A stretch of DNA of 64,000 nt from Ditylenchus dipsaci (taxonomy: Eukaryota; Nematoda; Chromadorea; Rhabditida; Anguinidae): the NCBI GenBank assembly GCA_004194705.1, contig SADC01000061.1:242139-306138 (forward strand), given 5' to 3'. Below, in pieces: positions 54,285 to 63,700 of the stretch. Both the position numbers and the translations under genes were made by a program. Numbering within the stretch: the stretch's first letter is position 1; each line of letters opens with the position of its first letter. The notes below the pieces were generated by a model. That model had not been told where the DNA came from and made no database searches. It worked only from the letters and a program-made list of their open reading frames with translations.

Positions 54285-54620
54285 CCACTTTTCTGCACTA
54301 ATTCGAGCATCCTGAAGATGGTTTGACAGTGGTAAAATCACGTTTTACCAAGAAATTTTTAAGATATTGCTAATTGTTGATTTATCAAAATCAATCGTTA
54401 GCAATAACTCAAAATTTCTCGGTAAAACGTAATTTTACCACTGTCAAACCATCTTCAGGATGCTCGAATTAGTGCAGAAAAGTGGTTTTGGAACCCGAAA
54501 ACGTGAAAAAGAATTTTTGATCCAAGTGGACGGCCACTTGGTTTGGTCACACTGCATGATGGGGTTGTTAGTAATTCTAAGGGTTGATTTAGGTCGCTGG
54601 TTCGAATCCACCTGAGCGCA
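54285..54620. repeat. inverted repeat with GACAGTGGTAAAATCACG and tRNA-like B box
   Basis: CGAGCATCCTGAAGATGG on the left and CCATCTTCAGGATGCTCG on the right, arms ~95 bp; GGTTCGAATCCACCTG at 54599. Related to 51505-51905. Confidence 0.8.
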
Positions 54621-54989
54621 TACCTTTTTTTTACCATAATGAAAGATATAAAAGCAGGCGTTTGACTTTTCAGGTCGTTTGGGTGAATTTACCACTACTC
54701 TGGAGTTACCTGGATATCAACCTGTCCAGGTAGTAGCCACCCCAGGTTTGGAGTTGGGTAGGTAAAATCGCAAAAACAGTTAGCCATAAAATTCACAGAA
54801 TGAAAAGCATATATACGCTAAAAAAAATTTGAACAATCAAATTGGAGAAATAACGCCAAATTTTATTTTGTGGACGAATTCACCTGTGGACGAATTCACC
54901 TGTGGACGAATTCACCTGTGGACGAATTCACCGTGGACGAATTCACCGTGGACGAATTCACCGTGGACGAATTCACCGTCGCCCCCCAT

Positions 54990-56025
54990 TTGACCTAGGA
55001 TTTGAACATAGCTTTAAAAAAACTATTCTGCTCCCATGAAGATGCCGCAGGATTTCAGTCGAAAAAGATTTTTGAAAACTGTTGACCGCCATTTACTAGC
55101 TAAGTTGCAAAAAAAATATTTTGTAAAGCAATTTCGAGACATTTAGGGGTTCTGTACTCCTGCCACTTCTTCGCATCTTCTCGCAAATATAAACAATGTG
55201 CATTTTGCGATTTTCGAAATTAATATCTTTTACAAACCAAATCGGTGCTTTGCACTGTTATTTTGCTACTTTAACTGAAAATATGAATCGCACGGTACTG
55301 AAACGTTAGCTATCTCAATAGAGGTTATTTAGTGAAAAAATCTCTTTCTTACACGCTTGACAATAAAGTATCCTGGTTTTGGAAACTAAGATATTGACTT
55401 ATTTATACACAAAAGACGAGATTTGGCATGCTGCAACATCTTTTAACCCAAAAATTTCTGAGATTTTCTACAATATGCATAAAATATGCGTCAAAATTGC
55501 AAAATATGCACTAAAAATGGAAAATATGCAAAACATGCTGCATAAAAGTACGAAAAAAGTACTCAAACAGGGCTAAAGTATGTTTTTTGTGCATAACTGT
55601 TGCTTGCATATTCGCAGAAAAATATGCATTTGCATAGAATTTGGGTCCCTAGTGATAACACCATCAGGTAGCCCTGCGATTCTAGTTTCTTACGAGATAT
55701 CATTCGCTGCAATATCTTTGTAAAATGTGACGCAAAAAAGTCAAAGTATCAACCAAATTTTTTTTCTGACCTGTTTCATACTTTTATCTTTATGTGATAT
55801 ATTTTGCAAAGATTTTTTGGTTCTACTGCAGAGTCCGTTGCCAAAAAAAGCTTGGTCCCCGCTGTTGTTTTTTGTAAAAATTAGCTTGGTCCCCTGTTGT
55901 TTAATTTGTATAGTTCGAACCTCTACGAATTTTATTCATTTATTCACCAACGCGTTCACTGACTTTCTAGAGCTATAATTTCATGGTGAATCAGATAAAA
56001 TTTTAACAAACCAAAATCACCACCA
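54990..56025. other. no supported gene
   Basis: AT-rich, with ATATGCA-type words at 55470-55640 that also occur at 52975-53060 (a loose inverted pair around the foldback element: ATGCGCATAAAATATGCGC). 55850-55900 has TTGGTCCCC twice. Confidence 0.5.
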
Positions 56026-56029
56026 AAAA

Positions 56030-56430
56030 AAACAAGGTGGCTAGCGTTTGACCAAGGAAGGATTTGAATTTTAGCTTTAACTTCATACTAACTTCTTTCT
56101 GTTTATTAGCTCAAATGAAAGCCTAGATTCTTGACCACATTTTGGTATATAAAAGTGTGACTTGTAAAAAAAAGTCAGAAAATTTCAATGTAACTAATCA
56201 GAGAAAACCCTGAAAACAGTCGATTTCAGGAAATTTAGCCTACTTCAGCCTGAAGACAAGCTTCAGTAGGTGTAAAAGCCTGCTCTGAAATTCTTGTTTT
56301 TTAGTCAAGAGTGTGAGGATAATTTTGACACTAAACTTGTAAATAAAAGGAGAGAAAAAAGGTGTAAACCAGTGGTAGTCAAACCTATGACTTAGGCAAT
56401 GCGTACTGGAAGTATACCTCACCCTTTAAA
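56030..56430 (-). repeat. dispersed repeat (partner 25846-26272)
   Basis: Inverse copy of 25846-26272: AGTCAAACCTATGACTTAGG and GAAAGCCTAGA words match in reverse. Ends next to the large palindrome. Confidence 0.7.
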
Positions 56431-56469
56431 ACCATTACCAACTAGTATTTAGGTACCCTGAACCCTCTA

Positions 56470-57623
56470 CAGTACGTTTCATAATTTTACAGGCACCCCC
56501 TTTTTAGGTGTTTAGTGACATTTTTAAAGAAAATAAAAAATCTGTCTTTACAGAAAGGATAAGCATAGTCGATAACCTAGTAATTATGCAAAAATATTTG
56601 GGGTGTTGGGTTATGAAAAAAAATATGACAGAAAATTCAAATTTCCACCGTTTCACAATTTTACAGGCAGTTAGAGTAAGAAGATTTATTTATAACATAA
56701 TTCTCGTGTAATCTCAATTTCAAGTTATTTATTTGTAAGCCCTCTTCCTTAGCTACAACTCGGTAGGTAAAACTTATTTGTTCGATCATTCCTGAAAAAG
56801 TTATGACCATCAACATAAAAGCGTCGATTTCCAGTCAAATAAAGGAAAATCTAAGAAAAATGACTGTTTAGCCACATAAATACTAGCTTTTTCAAAAAAA
56901 TGTCGATGAAAAGATAACATCTAATACACCATTCGAAAGCTCTTTGATTTCTCTACATAATGTCATGTTGACTGTTTTTTTATAAAAATACAGGGCTGAG
57001 AAACGGGCGGTTGAATTTCGATAAGACAAAACAGGCTAAAAATAAGGCAAAAAAAGGGGTTTTTTATTTTCTTAACTTCAACCGTCCGTTTCTCAGCCCT
57101 GTATTTTTATAAAAAAACAGTCAACATGACATTATGTAGAGAAATCAAAGAGCTTTCGAATGGTGTATTAGATGTTATCTTTTCATCGACATTTTTTTGA
57201 AAAAGCTAGTATTTATGTGGCTAAACAGTCATTTTTCTTAGATTTTCCTTTATTTTGACTGGAAATCGACGGTTTATGTTGATGGTCATAACTTTTTCAG
57301 GAATGATCGAACAAATAAGTTTTACCTACCGAGTTGTAGCTAAGGAAGAGGGCTTACAAATAAATAACTTGAAATTGAGATTACACGAGAATTATGTTAA
57401 ATAAATCTTCTTACTCTAACTGCCTGTAAAATGTGAAACGGTGGAAATTTGAATTTTCTTTCATATTTTTTTTCATAACCCAACACCCCCAATATTTTTG
57501 CATAATTACTAGGTTATCGACTATGCTTATCCTTTCTGTAAAGACAGATTTTTTATTTTCTTTAAAAAATGTCACTAAACACCTAAAAGGGGGGGGGTGC
57601 CTGTAAAATTATGAAACGTACTG
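56470..57623. mobile_element. 1.15-kb near-perfect palindrome with TA-flanked ends
   Basis: Ends TA-CAGTACGTTTCATAATT and AATTATGAAACGTACTG-TA. Arms of about 540 bp are nearly identical inverted copies around a ~75-bp centre; inner arm words CAGGGCTGAGAAACGGGCGG and CCGTCCGTTTCTCAGCCCTG. Differences are a few substitutions and homopolymer changes. TA target and CAGT ends suggest Tc1/mariner-type mobilisation. No ORF of note. Confidence 0.93.
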
Positions 57624-57854
57624 TATTTCTCGGCAGTTTTTGACCCTAGAAGTCAGTAAACTTAATATAGAAAAAATAAGATGTGCGCCTAGCGGAATGA
57701 AAACTGTCGATTTAGGGCGATGCGTTTATAAAGTGTAACTCCCCCATTGAGTGCTTCTAAATGGTAGAATTCGGATTCTGAGAGATTGAGCCAATCGAGA
57801 AGGGATTCTGATGCGCGCAATTGAATTTTCGCAATAAGTTTACTCCGCATTCAA

Positions 57855-58095
57855 TAAACTCCAGTGATGCCAATAAGTGCAAAAAAGTGCACGTGCAATT
57901 TCAAAAGTGCACGTGCACTTTTACATTGCACATGCACTTTTGAAACTGCATGTGCAATTTCAAAAGTGCATGTGCAATTTGAAAATGCACGTGCATTTTT
58001 GAAAATGCACGTGCATTTTTGAAACTGCACGTGCATTTTTTGAACTGCACGTGCACTTTTAAAGGTGAATGTGCATTTCTAGTAATTTTTTGTGC
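57855..58095. repeat. AAAGTGCACGTGCA spaced array
   Basis: About 14 copies of TGCACGTGCA or TGCATGTGCA separated by A/T fillers, in both orientations. Each full copy contains the palindrome CACGTG (E-box type). Same architecture as foldback arms. Confidence 0.85.
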
Positions 58096-58344
58096 AATTC
58101 GATGACTCATTGTGAATCTTTGTATTTTGAAGATGGTGAAAGTCCTTTTGCTTCTTCACTGACTTGAACAATTAGTTTTTCATGTTTAGAACATTTTTGA
58201 ACTTCACAAAATAATTTCATTACCCTTTTTATATTCTATTCATCTCTTTTTAGTTTACTCTTTCGATAAGTTGTTTATAAACAATTTCCATAATGATTTT
58301 TATTCGGTAAGAATTTATATACTACAACAGTGACCGCAAAAGTT

Positions 58345-59065
58345 TTAACTATTTTCATAACAGTAAATGACCAACTGTGAGTTTAACAAGAGAATTTCTG
58401 TTCTACTTCGATGTCGACTGGTAGCTAGGCCAGCTTGTGAGAATACTCGCTCAATCGGAGCACTGGTAGCTGGTATAGCCAATATCTCCATAGCCAGAGT
58501 TGCCAAAGAACGAAAAATCTTAAACCTCTATTATAATTTATGCATAAATTGAGTTCAGTCTTACTTCAAAGCTGAGTCCCAGTAACCAATGGGTTTTGCA
58601 GTTCTAATTGTTCACGGACTGCCTTCAAATTAGCTTTGATTGATTCGATATTTAGTGCACAATTGTTACTTTTTGCGGCTCGCATATTAGACCCATTGTC
58701 AGTAACGACTTGCAAAACCTGCTCTGGTCGAATATTGAACTCAAGAAGTAGCTTAGAAACTTCCGATCGGATAAGGTCAGCGGTGTGAGATTCCTTCAGT
58801 TCAACAAGCCCCAAAAATACACGTGTTAACCGACCTCCTTTTTGTAATATAGGAAGTGTTATTCCTTAAAACTTTAAATTATAGAAACGTATCAAACTGA
58901 TCAACCTAACCGAGGTAAGCATGCAATAAACTAGAATCTGACCAGATGTCGCAAGTGATTGAAACGCGACGATTGATATTCCCCAATTCAATGATTATCT
59001 TTGCTTTTACGTCACTGTATTCATCCACTAGAATTGTTTTCAGAGTGCTGCGGCTTCTTGGAACC
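58345..59065 (-). pseudogene. hAT transposase with large internal deletion
   Basis: Minus strand, three pieces. (1) 58910-59060: VPRSRSTLKTILVDEYSDV and RRVSITCDIWSDSS, the hAT entry to the catalytic domain (S-R-x-T-L, x-D-I-W-S). (2) 58560-58830: GLVELKESHTADL and VVTDNGSNMRAAKSN, with the T-D-N-x-x-N-M motif. (3) 58350-58530: EILAIPATSAPIERVFSQAG, the dimerisation region (P-A-T-S-A-x-x-E-R-x-F-S). Roughly 300 residues between (2) and (3) are missing and a stop splits (1) and (2). It is a different hAT lineage from 21276-23185. It lies just outside the foldback element 59219-61281. Confidence 0.82.
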
Positions 59066-60129
59066 TGTAATGAAGGTTAAAGAATGAAATTAAACTCCCG
59101 AAAAACCAACTTGGCCATTTCAGAGTGGGATTCTGAGCAAACCAAGTCCTTTTCTGACCATAAAATTTGAATTTCCGCAAAATTTTAAAAACTACAGGCA
59201 GAAAAAAAGGCTGTACGAAGTTTCGTAACAGGACAATTTCGTAACAGCGAATTTTCGTAACAGCGAACTTTCGTAACAAATTTTTTCGTAACAGACATTT
59301 TCGTAACAAACGTTTTCGTAACAGCGCATTTTCGTAACAAACATTTTCGTAACGGCGAATTTTCGTAACAAACTTTTTCGTAACAGCAATTTTTCGTAAG
59401 AAACTTCTCGTATACTTTTTCAGTTTTCAAATTTTCACTAACTATGCGGTCTCTTCTTTCTCTTAGTTCATTTTTGTAATCCACCCTCAATCTTCCCTAT
59501 ATGTTCTTAGTGGTCTTTATTTACCCTTAATGGTCTTTAATGGTCACGATCCGCCCTGAATGGTCCTGATCATCACTCAACAGTCTTGATCCATAATCAA
59601 CGGTCCTAATCAACTCTCAATGGCCTGATCCACGCTTAATAGTTCTGATCTCGCCTTCAATGTCTAAAATCTTTCAGATATTCTCTTCGCTTATGTGGGT
59701 GTCCAGTACGTGAAAATTTCTCCTGCTCTCAAAGCTATCTGAATCTTGGATATGTTAAATAACTCTATGAATAACATAACTTATCTGAAATTTGGGTGAT
59801 GATGGGCATTGTGAATTTTTTTGGCTTTTACACCCCAAGTAAACAAGAGGAGACCCACTTGGTCGGAATATATCAATAGAAACTTATAACTTATTAAAAA
59901 CCAAGCTGAAGATAACTAAGGGAAGATTCCGTCAAAACACGTCCAACAACTAACCTTCCTCATCAGATAATCTGATTTAACTTCGACTTTTCACAACACT
60001 ATTTACCACATTTACTCAACGGAATTCTTTATTTGAAAACAAGAAAGCACTAGAGAGTGCTTTTGGAGTAACAATAACGAAAGGCGTAAACAATAGAGAG
60101 TTACGAGAAATTCTGATTTCAGCAGCGAT

Positions 60130-61125
60130 TCACCCATCAAAGCCGTAGAGAATTCTGCCTTGGCGCTTCAGAGCATAGACCATATCCATAGCGGTGACCT
60201 AAAGTAAGACGATGAACCACTGAGATGAGAACTTTGGGTGAGTAATAGGCGGAAGTAACCGTTGTAATTAGCAACAGAACCTTGGAATACAGTCGATTCT
60301 CGATTTAAGGACACCCCAAAAGTTCGTTCTCCAGCTGGGTCCGACACTTTTTTTAGCTCGATTTTCGAAGCCTTTTTAAAATTCTGTTTTGACAGTCTAG
60401 TCGTAAATATAGCAAGGATGCCGATTTTGCCGATCGTTTTTCAAAATCCAAAAACTTTTTCTTCTAAAAAAGCAAAACCTCGATTTAAGGACAGGCTTTT
60501 TCTAAAATCCCTGTCCTTAAATGGAGGGTTTGCTTTTTTAGAAGAAAAAGTTTTTGGATTTTGAAAAACGATCGGCAAAATCGACATCCTTGCGATGTTT
60601 GCGACCAGACTGTCAAAACAGAATTTTAAAAAGCTTCGAAAATCGAGCTAAAAGAAGTGTCGGACCCAGCTGGAACGAACTTTTGGGGTGTCTTTAAATC
60701 GAGAGTCCACTGTATTGCCAAAACTTCAGGGGTCCTGGCAATTGTGGAGGCATAACAACGTGAATATAAGTGAAAACTGAAAAAAGGATCTTTCAGGTCA
60801 AGAAATGCCCGAGACCCTTAAGGTTCTGGACTGCAAAACTTCAGAGTATCCTAGTTGTATTCGAAAGAGGTTATTAAATAAGGCAATAAACATACTGTCT
60901 TGCGCTTGGTGCGCTGCGAGTTTCTTCGTAGATGAGGCCAGAGATGCGCTTGACTCCAGCTCGACCGGCAAGACGACGGATAGCAGGCTTCTTGACCCCA
61001 GAATGTTGTCGCGCAGAATCTAGAAGACAAACATCAGGATCAGTGGTGAAGAAAATGATAAGTCAATTACCTTGCGATGACGCTTGGATCGACCTTGCCG
61101 AGTCCTTTTCCACCGTTGCCACTTC
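60130..61125 (-). pseudogene. histone H4, intron-bearing and internally deleted
   Basis: Minus-strand exons 61071-61125, 60896-61019 and 60130-60198 with GT-AG borders. They encode GSGNGGKGLGK then KRHRK (after a 1-base deficit), [32 protein letters not shown], then directly KRKT, and in the last exon VTAMDMVYALKRQGRILYGF and DG-stop. Canonical H4 has about 21 residues (second half of alpha 2 and loop 2) between EETR and KRKT; these are absent, so a histone fold cannot form. The start codon is missing: the first exon is preceded by a TTCCAG acceptor 10-12 bp from the element arm. Substitutions (RLAGRAG, GFDG) show divergence from typical animal H4. Introns in H4 are unusual. A captured gene fragment is the best explanation. 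Confidence 0.85.
60290..60712. mobile_element. CAGTC-type MITE in the H4 intron
   Basis: TA-CAGTCGATTCTCGATTTAAG and TTTAAATCGAGAGTCCACTG-TA, about 420 bp. GTTCGTTCTCCAGCTGGGTC and CCGACACTTTTTTTAGC are shared with 27092 and 34190. The module ATTTAAGGACA replaces ATTTAACG. Confidence 0.93.
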
Positions 61126-61493
61126 CTGGAATAAGCTGTTACGGAAAATTTTGTTACGAAAATTTGCTGTTACGAAAATGTTCGTTACGAAAATGTTTGT
61201 TACGAAAATGTTTGTTACGAAAATGCTTGTTACGAAAATTCGCTGTTACGAAATTGTCCTGTTACGAAACTTCGTACAGCCGAAAAAAATAGAAAAAGAG
61301 AAATCTACGGGCAAAAACAAATATTCTACGGCCATTCAAAACCTACAGGCAAAAAAAACCGATCGGCAAAAACGAGTATTGTACGGGCAAAAAATATTAT
61401 CCAGAAAGAATTCGATTTGCACCAAAAAGAATACTATTTGCACCAAAAAAATTCAATTTGCACCAAGGCGATTTGCGGCTACCAGACAATTTC

Positions 61494-61600
61494 CAATATT
61501 TTTGGAATTTGTCGGCCGACATTTTCAATATTTTTGGAATTTGTCGGCCGACATTTTCCAATATTTTTGAATTTGTCGTGCGACATTTTCCAATATTTTG
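61494..61600 (+). repeat. 33-bp tandem repeat, about three units
   Basis: Units CAATATTTTTGGAATTTGTC followed by GGCCGACATTTTC; the third has CGTGCGAC. Next to the foldback right flank (GCACCAAAAA repeated at 61415-61465). Confidence 0.9.
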
Positions 61601-61765
61601 AAAAGTTATTCTATCAATGAAATCGACTATTCTCAACTAGAAAACTAAAACAATCCACGGGGATTTTAGATCTTGTGATTTTCAGTGGTAGATCATATCT
61701 AAATCACTGAATTGGAATACCTGTGGCGTTAAAACGATGTTTCACTTAAAAGTAGAGATTGAAGG

Positions 61766-61882
61766 AGGCCTTCGGGCGGGATTTCGAGACGGGATTTTCA
61801 GCCGAAAAAATTTCGGGATCGGGATTTTTGCTAAAAATTTTCGGGATCCCGTCGGATCCCGTTCAATTTCGGGATTCCGTCA
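61766..61882 (+). repeat. TTTCGGGATCGGGATT word cluster
   Basis: Irregular copies of CGGGATTT and TCGGGATCCCG, some palindromic. G-rich compared with the surroundings. No ORF. Confidence 0.75.
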
Positions 61883-62159
61883 TTTTTCGTTTTTACTAAA
61901 ATTCCACATGTAAATTGCTCTATGACTACAAATATACCTTCAGAAAATATTTATTTTGCTATGCTCCACATAATCGACATCTTCAATACAATAATTTGAT
62001 TTTTTCGTGAAACATTAAGAAGACAACTTTTTTTTTTACCCATTTTCAATAAATAATTTCTCGCCCTACTACATTCTTTATTCGCAAAAAAAAAATAACA
62101 AATATTATCAACAATTTCTCCTCTTCTGATTCTTCTTCGCTTTCTTTCGATATCTTCAA

Positions 62160-63700
62160 AATTTGGGTGCAATCCTTTTGCATACCACACGTTTTCTTGC
62201 ACAGACCGTAAAAGCAGACTATTTCATCAAAGCTTTAACTTCATCAGACGGCTTCTCTTCCCATTCCACCAGCAAGCATGTACCAACTCTTCGGAGATTT
62301 GCTGAGCGGCACGGACTGTACGGAACTGTTCTTCTGGTCTGTCCTCATGTTAAAGAGCTAGGTATTTATGTGAAATAGTTAGAGCTCACACAAGAAACCT
62401 CTCAATGGCGTGTCTAACTGCTTCTTCTTCTGCGACTTGAAACTGGATAACTTTGCTACGATCGGCTTTTCCTCCAGGCCCCAAAATGAGCTTTGTAATC
62501 TCGATTCCAAGATTACACTGAATTATTTGTTATGGGCAGCTGGCTTGCGGATAAATTCGTTGACGTTCCATTGGTCAATAGGAAAAAGGCCAGCCTGCAT
62601 CCTGTATCCAGAGCCTCGGAAAGGTATGTCTTTCCGAAAGTAATCCATGAAGGCTGAATAAGCGTCTATATCGAAAAACGAAGCACAAAATATCAATAAT
62701 ACCTTTTAGCGCAAATTTGATGTCCCGCGTCAGCAACTCCTGCATGAACGAGATCATCAAAGCATGTATAAGAGCGATGAAGCCTCGTATTACGTCTTTT
62801 CAGGCAAGTATCCCAGTTTTGAGAAGAGCACAATCCATCCTGGAGGTCATCTATTTTTGTGAAATTACTCATGCTGTGTCCACGGACCCACTTGCGGTTC
62901 GATTGACACAATGGAATGCACATTTGATTGGCAAAGCATCAGGAAACAAAGTTAGACAGTACATTTTGCCGGAGGCACGCTCAAATCTAAGAAATAAGGG
63001 TCACTAAAAACGTCAGATAGTAAAATACACCACCTGATAAGTAGTATTTAATGTTGAAGTTCTCCAAAGGCACAATTGAACACTTCGTGAAACACTCGCT
63101 GGTATGTCATACTGTCCTTTTCTTCATCCAAACAAAACCGACGGCAAGAAGCGATCATCGATAAAGGCGTGCAATGAAATACTACAAATAAATGAATCAT
63201 ACGATTTCACCAAGACAGCTATCCTGTAGAAATCCTTTAGTGACTTGTATATGTGGTCATCAAGGCAACAAGTATGTGCGTTGTAGTAGCTGCTCACCAA
63301 ATGAGACATCCAGCCATTATCCATGGCAGATCTGTATAGACAATGATAGTGAAGAACCAGAGATAGTGAAAGGTCAGCATACCAGGCGTCTTCAATCGCG
63401 AGTCATACCTCAGGAATGTTGATCATTTTCAGTCTTCTGCATTGATAAGGGTAACTTCCATTTCACGCGATTCTTTGTGTCGATCATAGTCGTATTGATC
63501 TTAAATTATGTCTAAACACATCTTCTGAAGTCAGAGTTACTTATACTTTCTGCGCTGAATTTGCCTAGCGATGCTTTTCATTTCTTCGGTATATGTTGCT
63601 CTTATCCGCCTGCTGGCACCCCTTTGATTGAACGGACGATGCACTTTGTCTCTTGAGGAGACGCTTCAGCTACACTATATGCTGCTCACACCTTCTTCCC
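62160..63700 (-). CDS. multi-exon minus-strand gene, membrane-segment protein (unrecognised)
   Basis: Exon-like blocks on the minus strand: about 63550-63680 (SRRIRATYTEEMKSIARQIQ), 63440-63490 (YDYDRHKESREMEVTLIN), 63320-63424 (FLRYDSRLKTPGMLTFHYLW, then a hydrophobic FFTIIVYTDLPWIMAGCLIW), 62708-62855 (CALLKTGILA, one in-frame TGA, then DVIRGFIALIHALMISFMQE), 62570-62670 (DAYSAFMDYFRKDIPFRGSG, MQAGLFPIDQWN), 62405-62528 (LGIEITKLILGPGGKADRSK, VAEEEAVRHAIERFL) and 62220-62345. The 37-bp intron 62671-62707 and the following junction keep phase, which supports the strand. Hydrophobic segments suggest a membrane protein. Equally long frames on the plus strand over 62717-63007 and 63192-63422 weaken the case. 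No family recognised. Confidence 0.4.

Larger units (their letters stand above)
53208..54985. mobile_element. foldback element with GTGAATTCGTCCAC arm repeats
   Basis: Left arm: five copies of GGTGAATTCGTCCACA; right arm 54875-54980: seven copies of the inverse. Inside are a nested 830-bp palindrome and a copy of the GACAGTGGTAAAATCACG inverted repeat. Exact outer ends unclear. Confidence 0.85.
59219..61281. mobile_element. foldback element with TTCGTAACA arm repeats enclosing histone H4
   Basis: Ends GGCTGTACGAAGTTTCGTAA and TTACGAAACTTCGTACAGCC, flanked by GAAAAAAA (59211-59218; 61282-61289). Left arm 59219-59410 has 11-12 copies of TTCGTAACA with fillers (GCGAATT, AACATTT, GGACAAT); right arm 61135-61281 has eight in inverse. 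Between them lie a histone H4 fragment (minus) and a CAGTC-type MITE. Confidence 0.92.

Noticed and set aside
58911..59060. Joining the two hAT genes (21276 and 58345) into one family
   Set aside because: Their catalytic motifs (VTDEAINM versus VTDNGSNM) and neighbours differ; they are separate lineages.
62717..63007. Plus-strand 96-codon frame as a gene
   Set aside because: It lacks splice or family support, and the opposite strand reads better into a phase-consistent exon-intron chain. Kept only as an uncertainty.
63192..63422. Plus-strand Cys-rich frame (CICGHQGNKYVRCSSC) as a zinc-binding domain
   Set aside because: The C/H spacing does not match a RING, SWIM or zinc-knuckle pattern I can name, and minus-strand exons overlap it.
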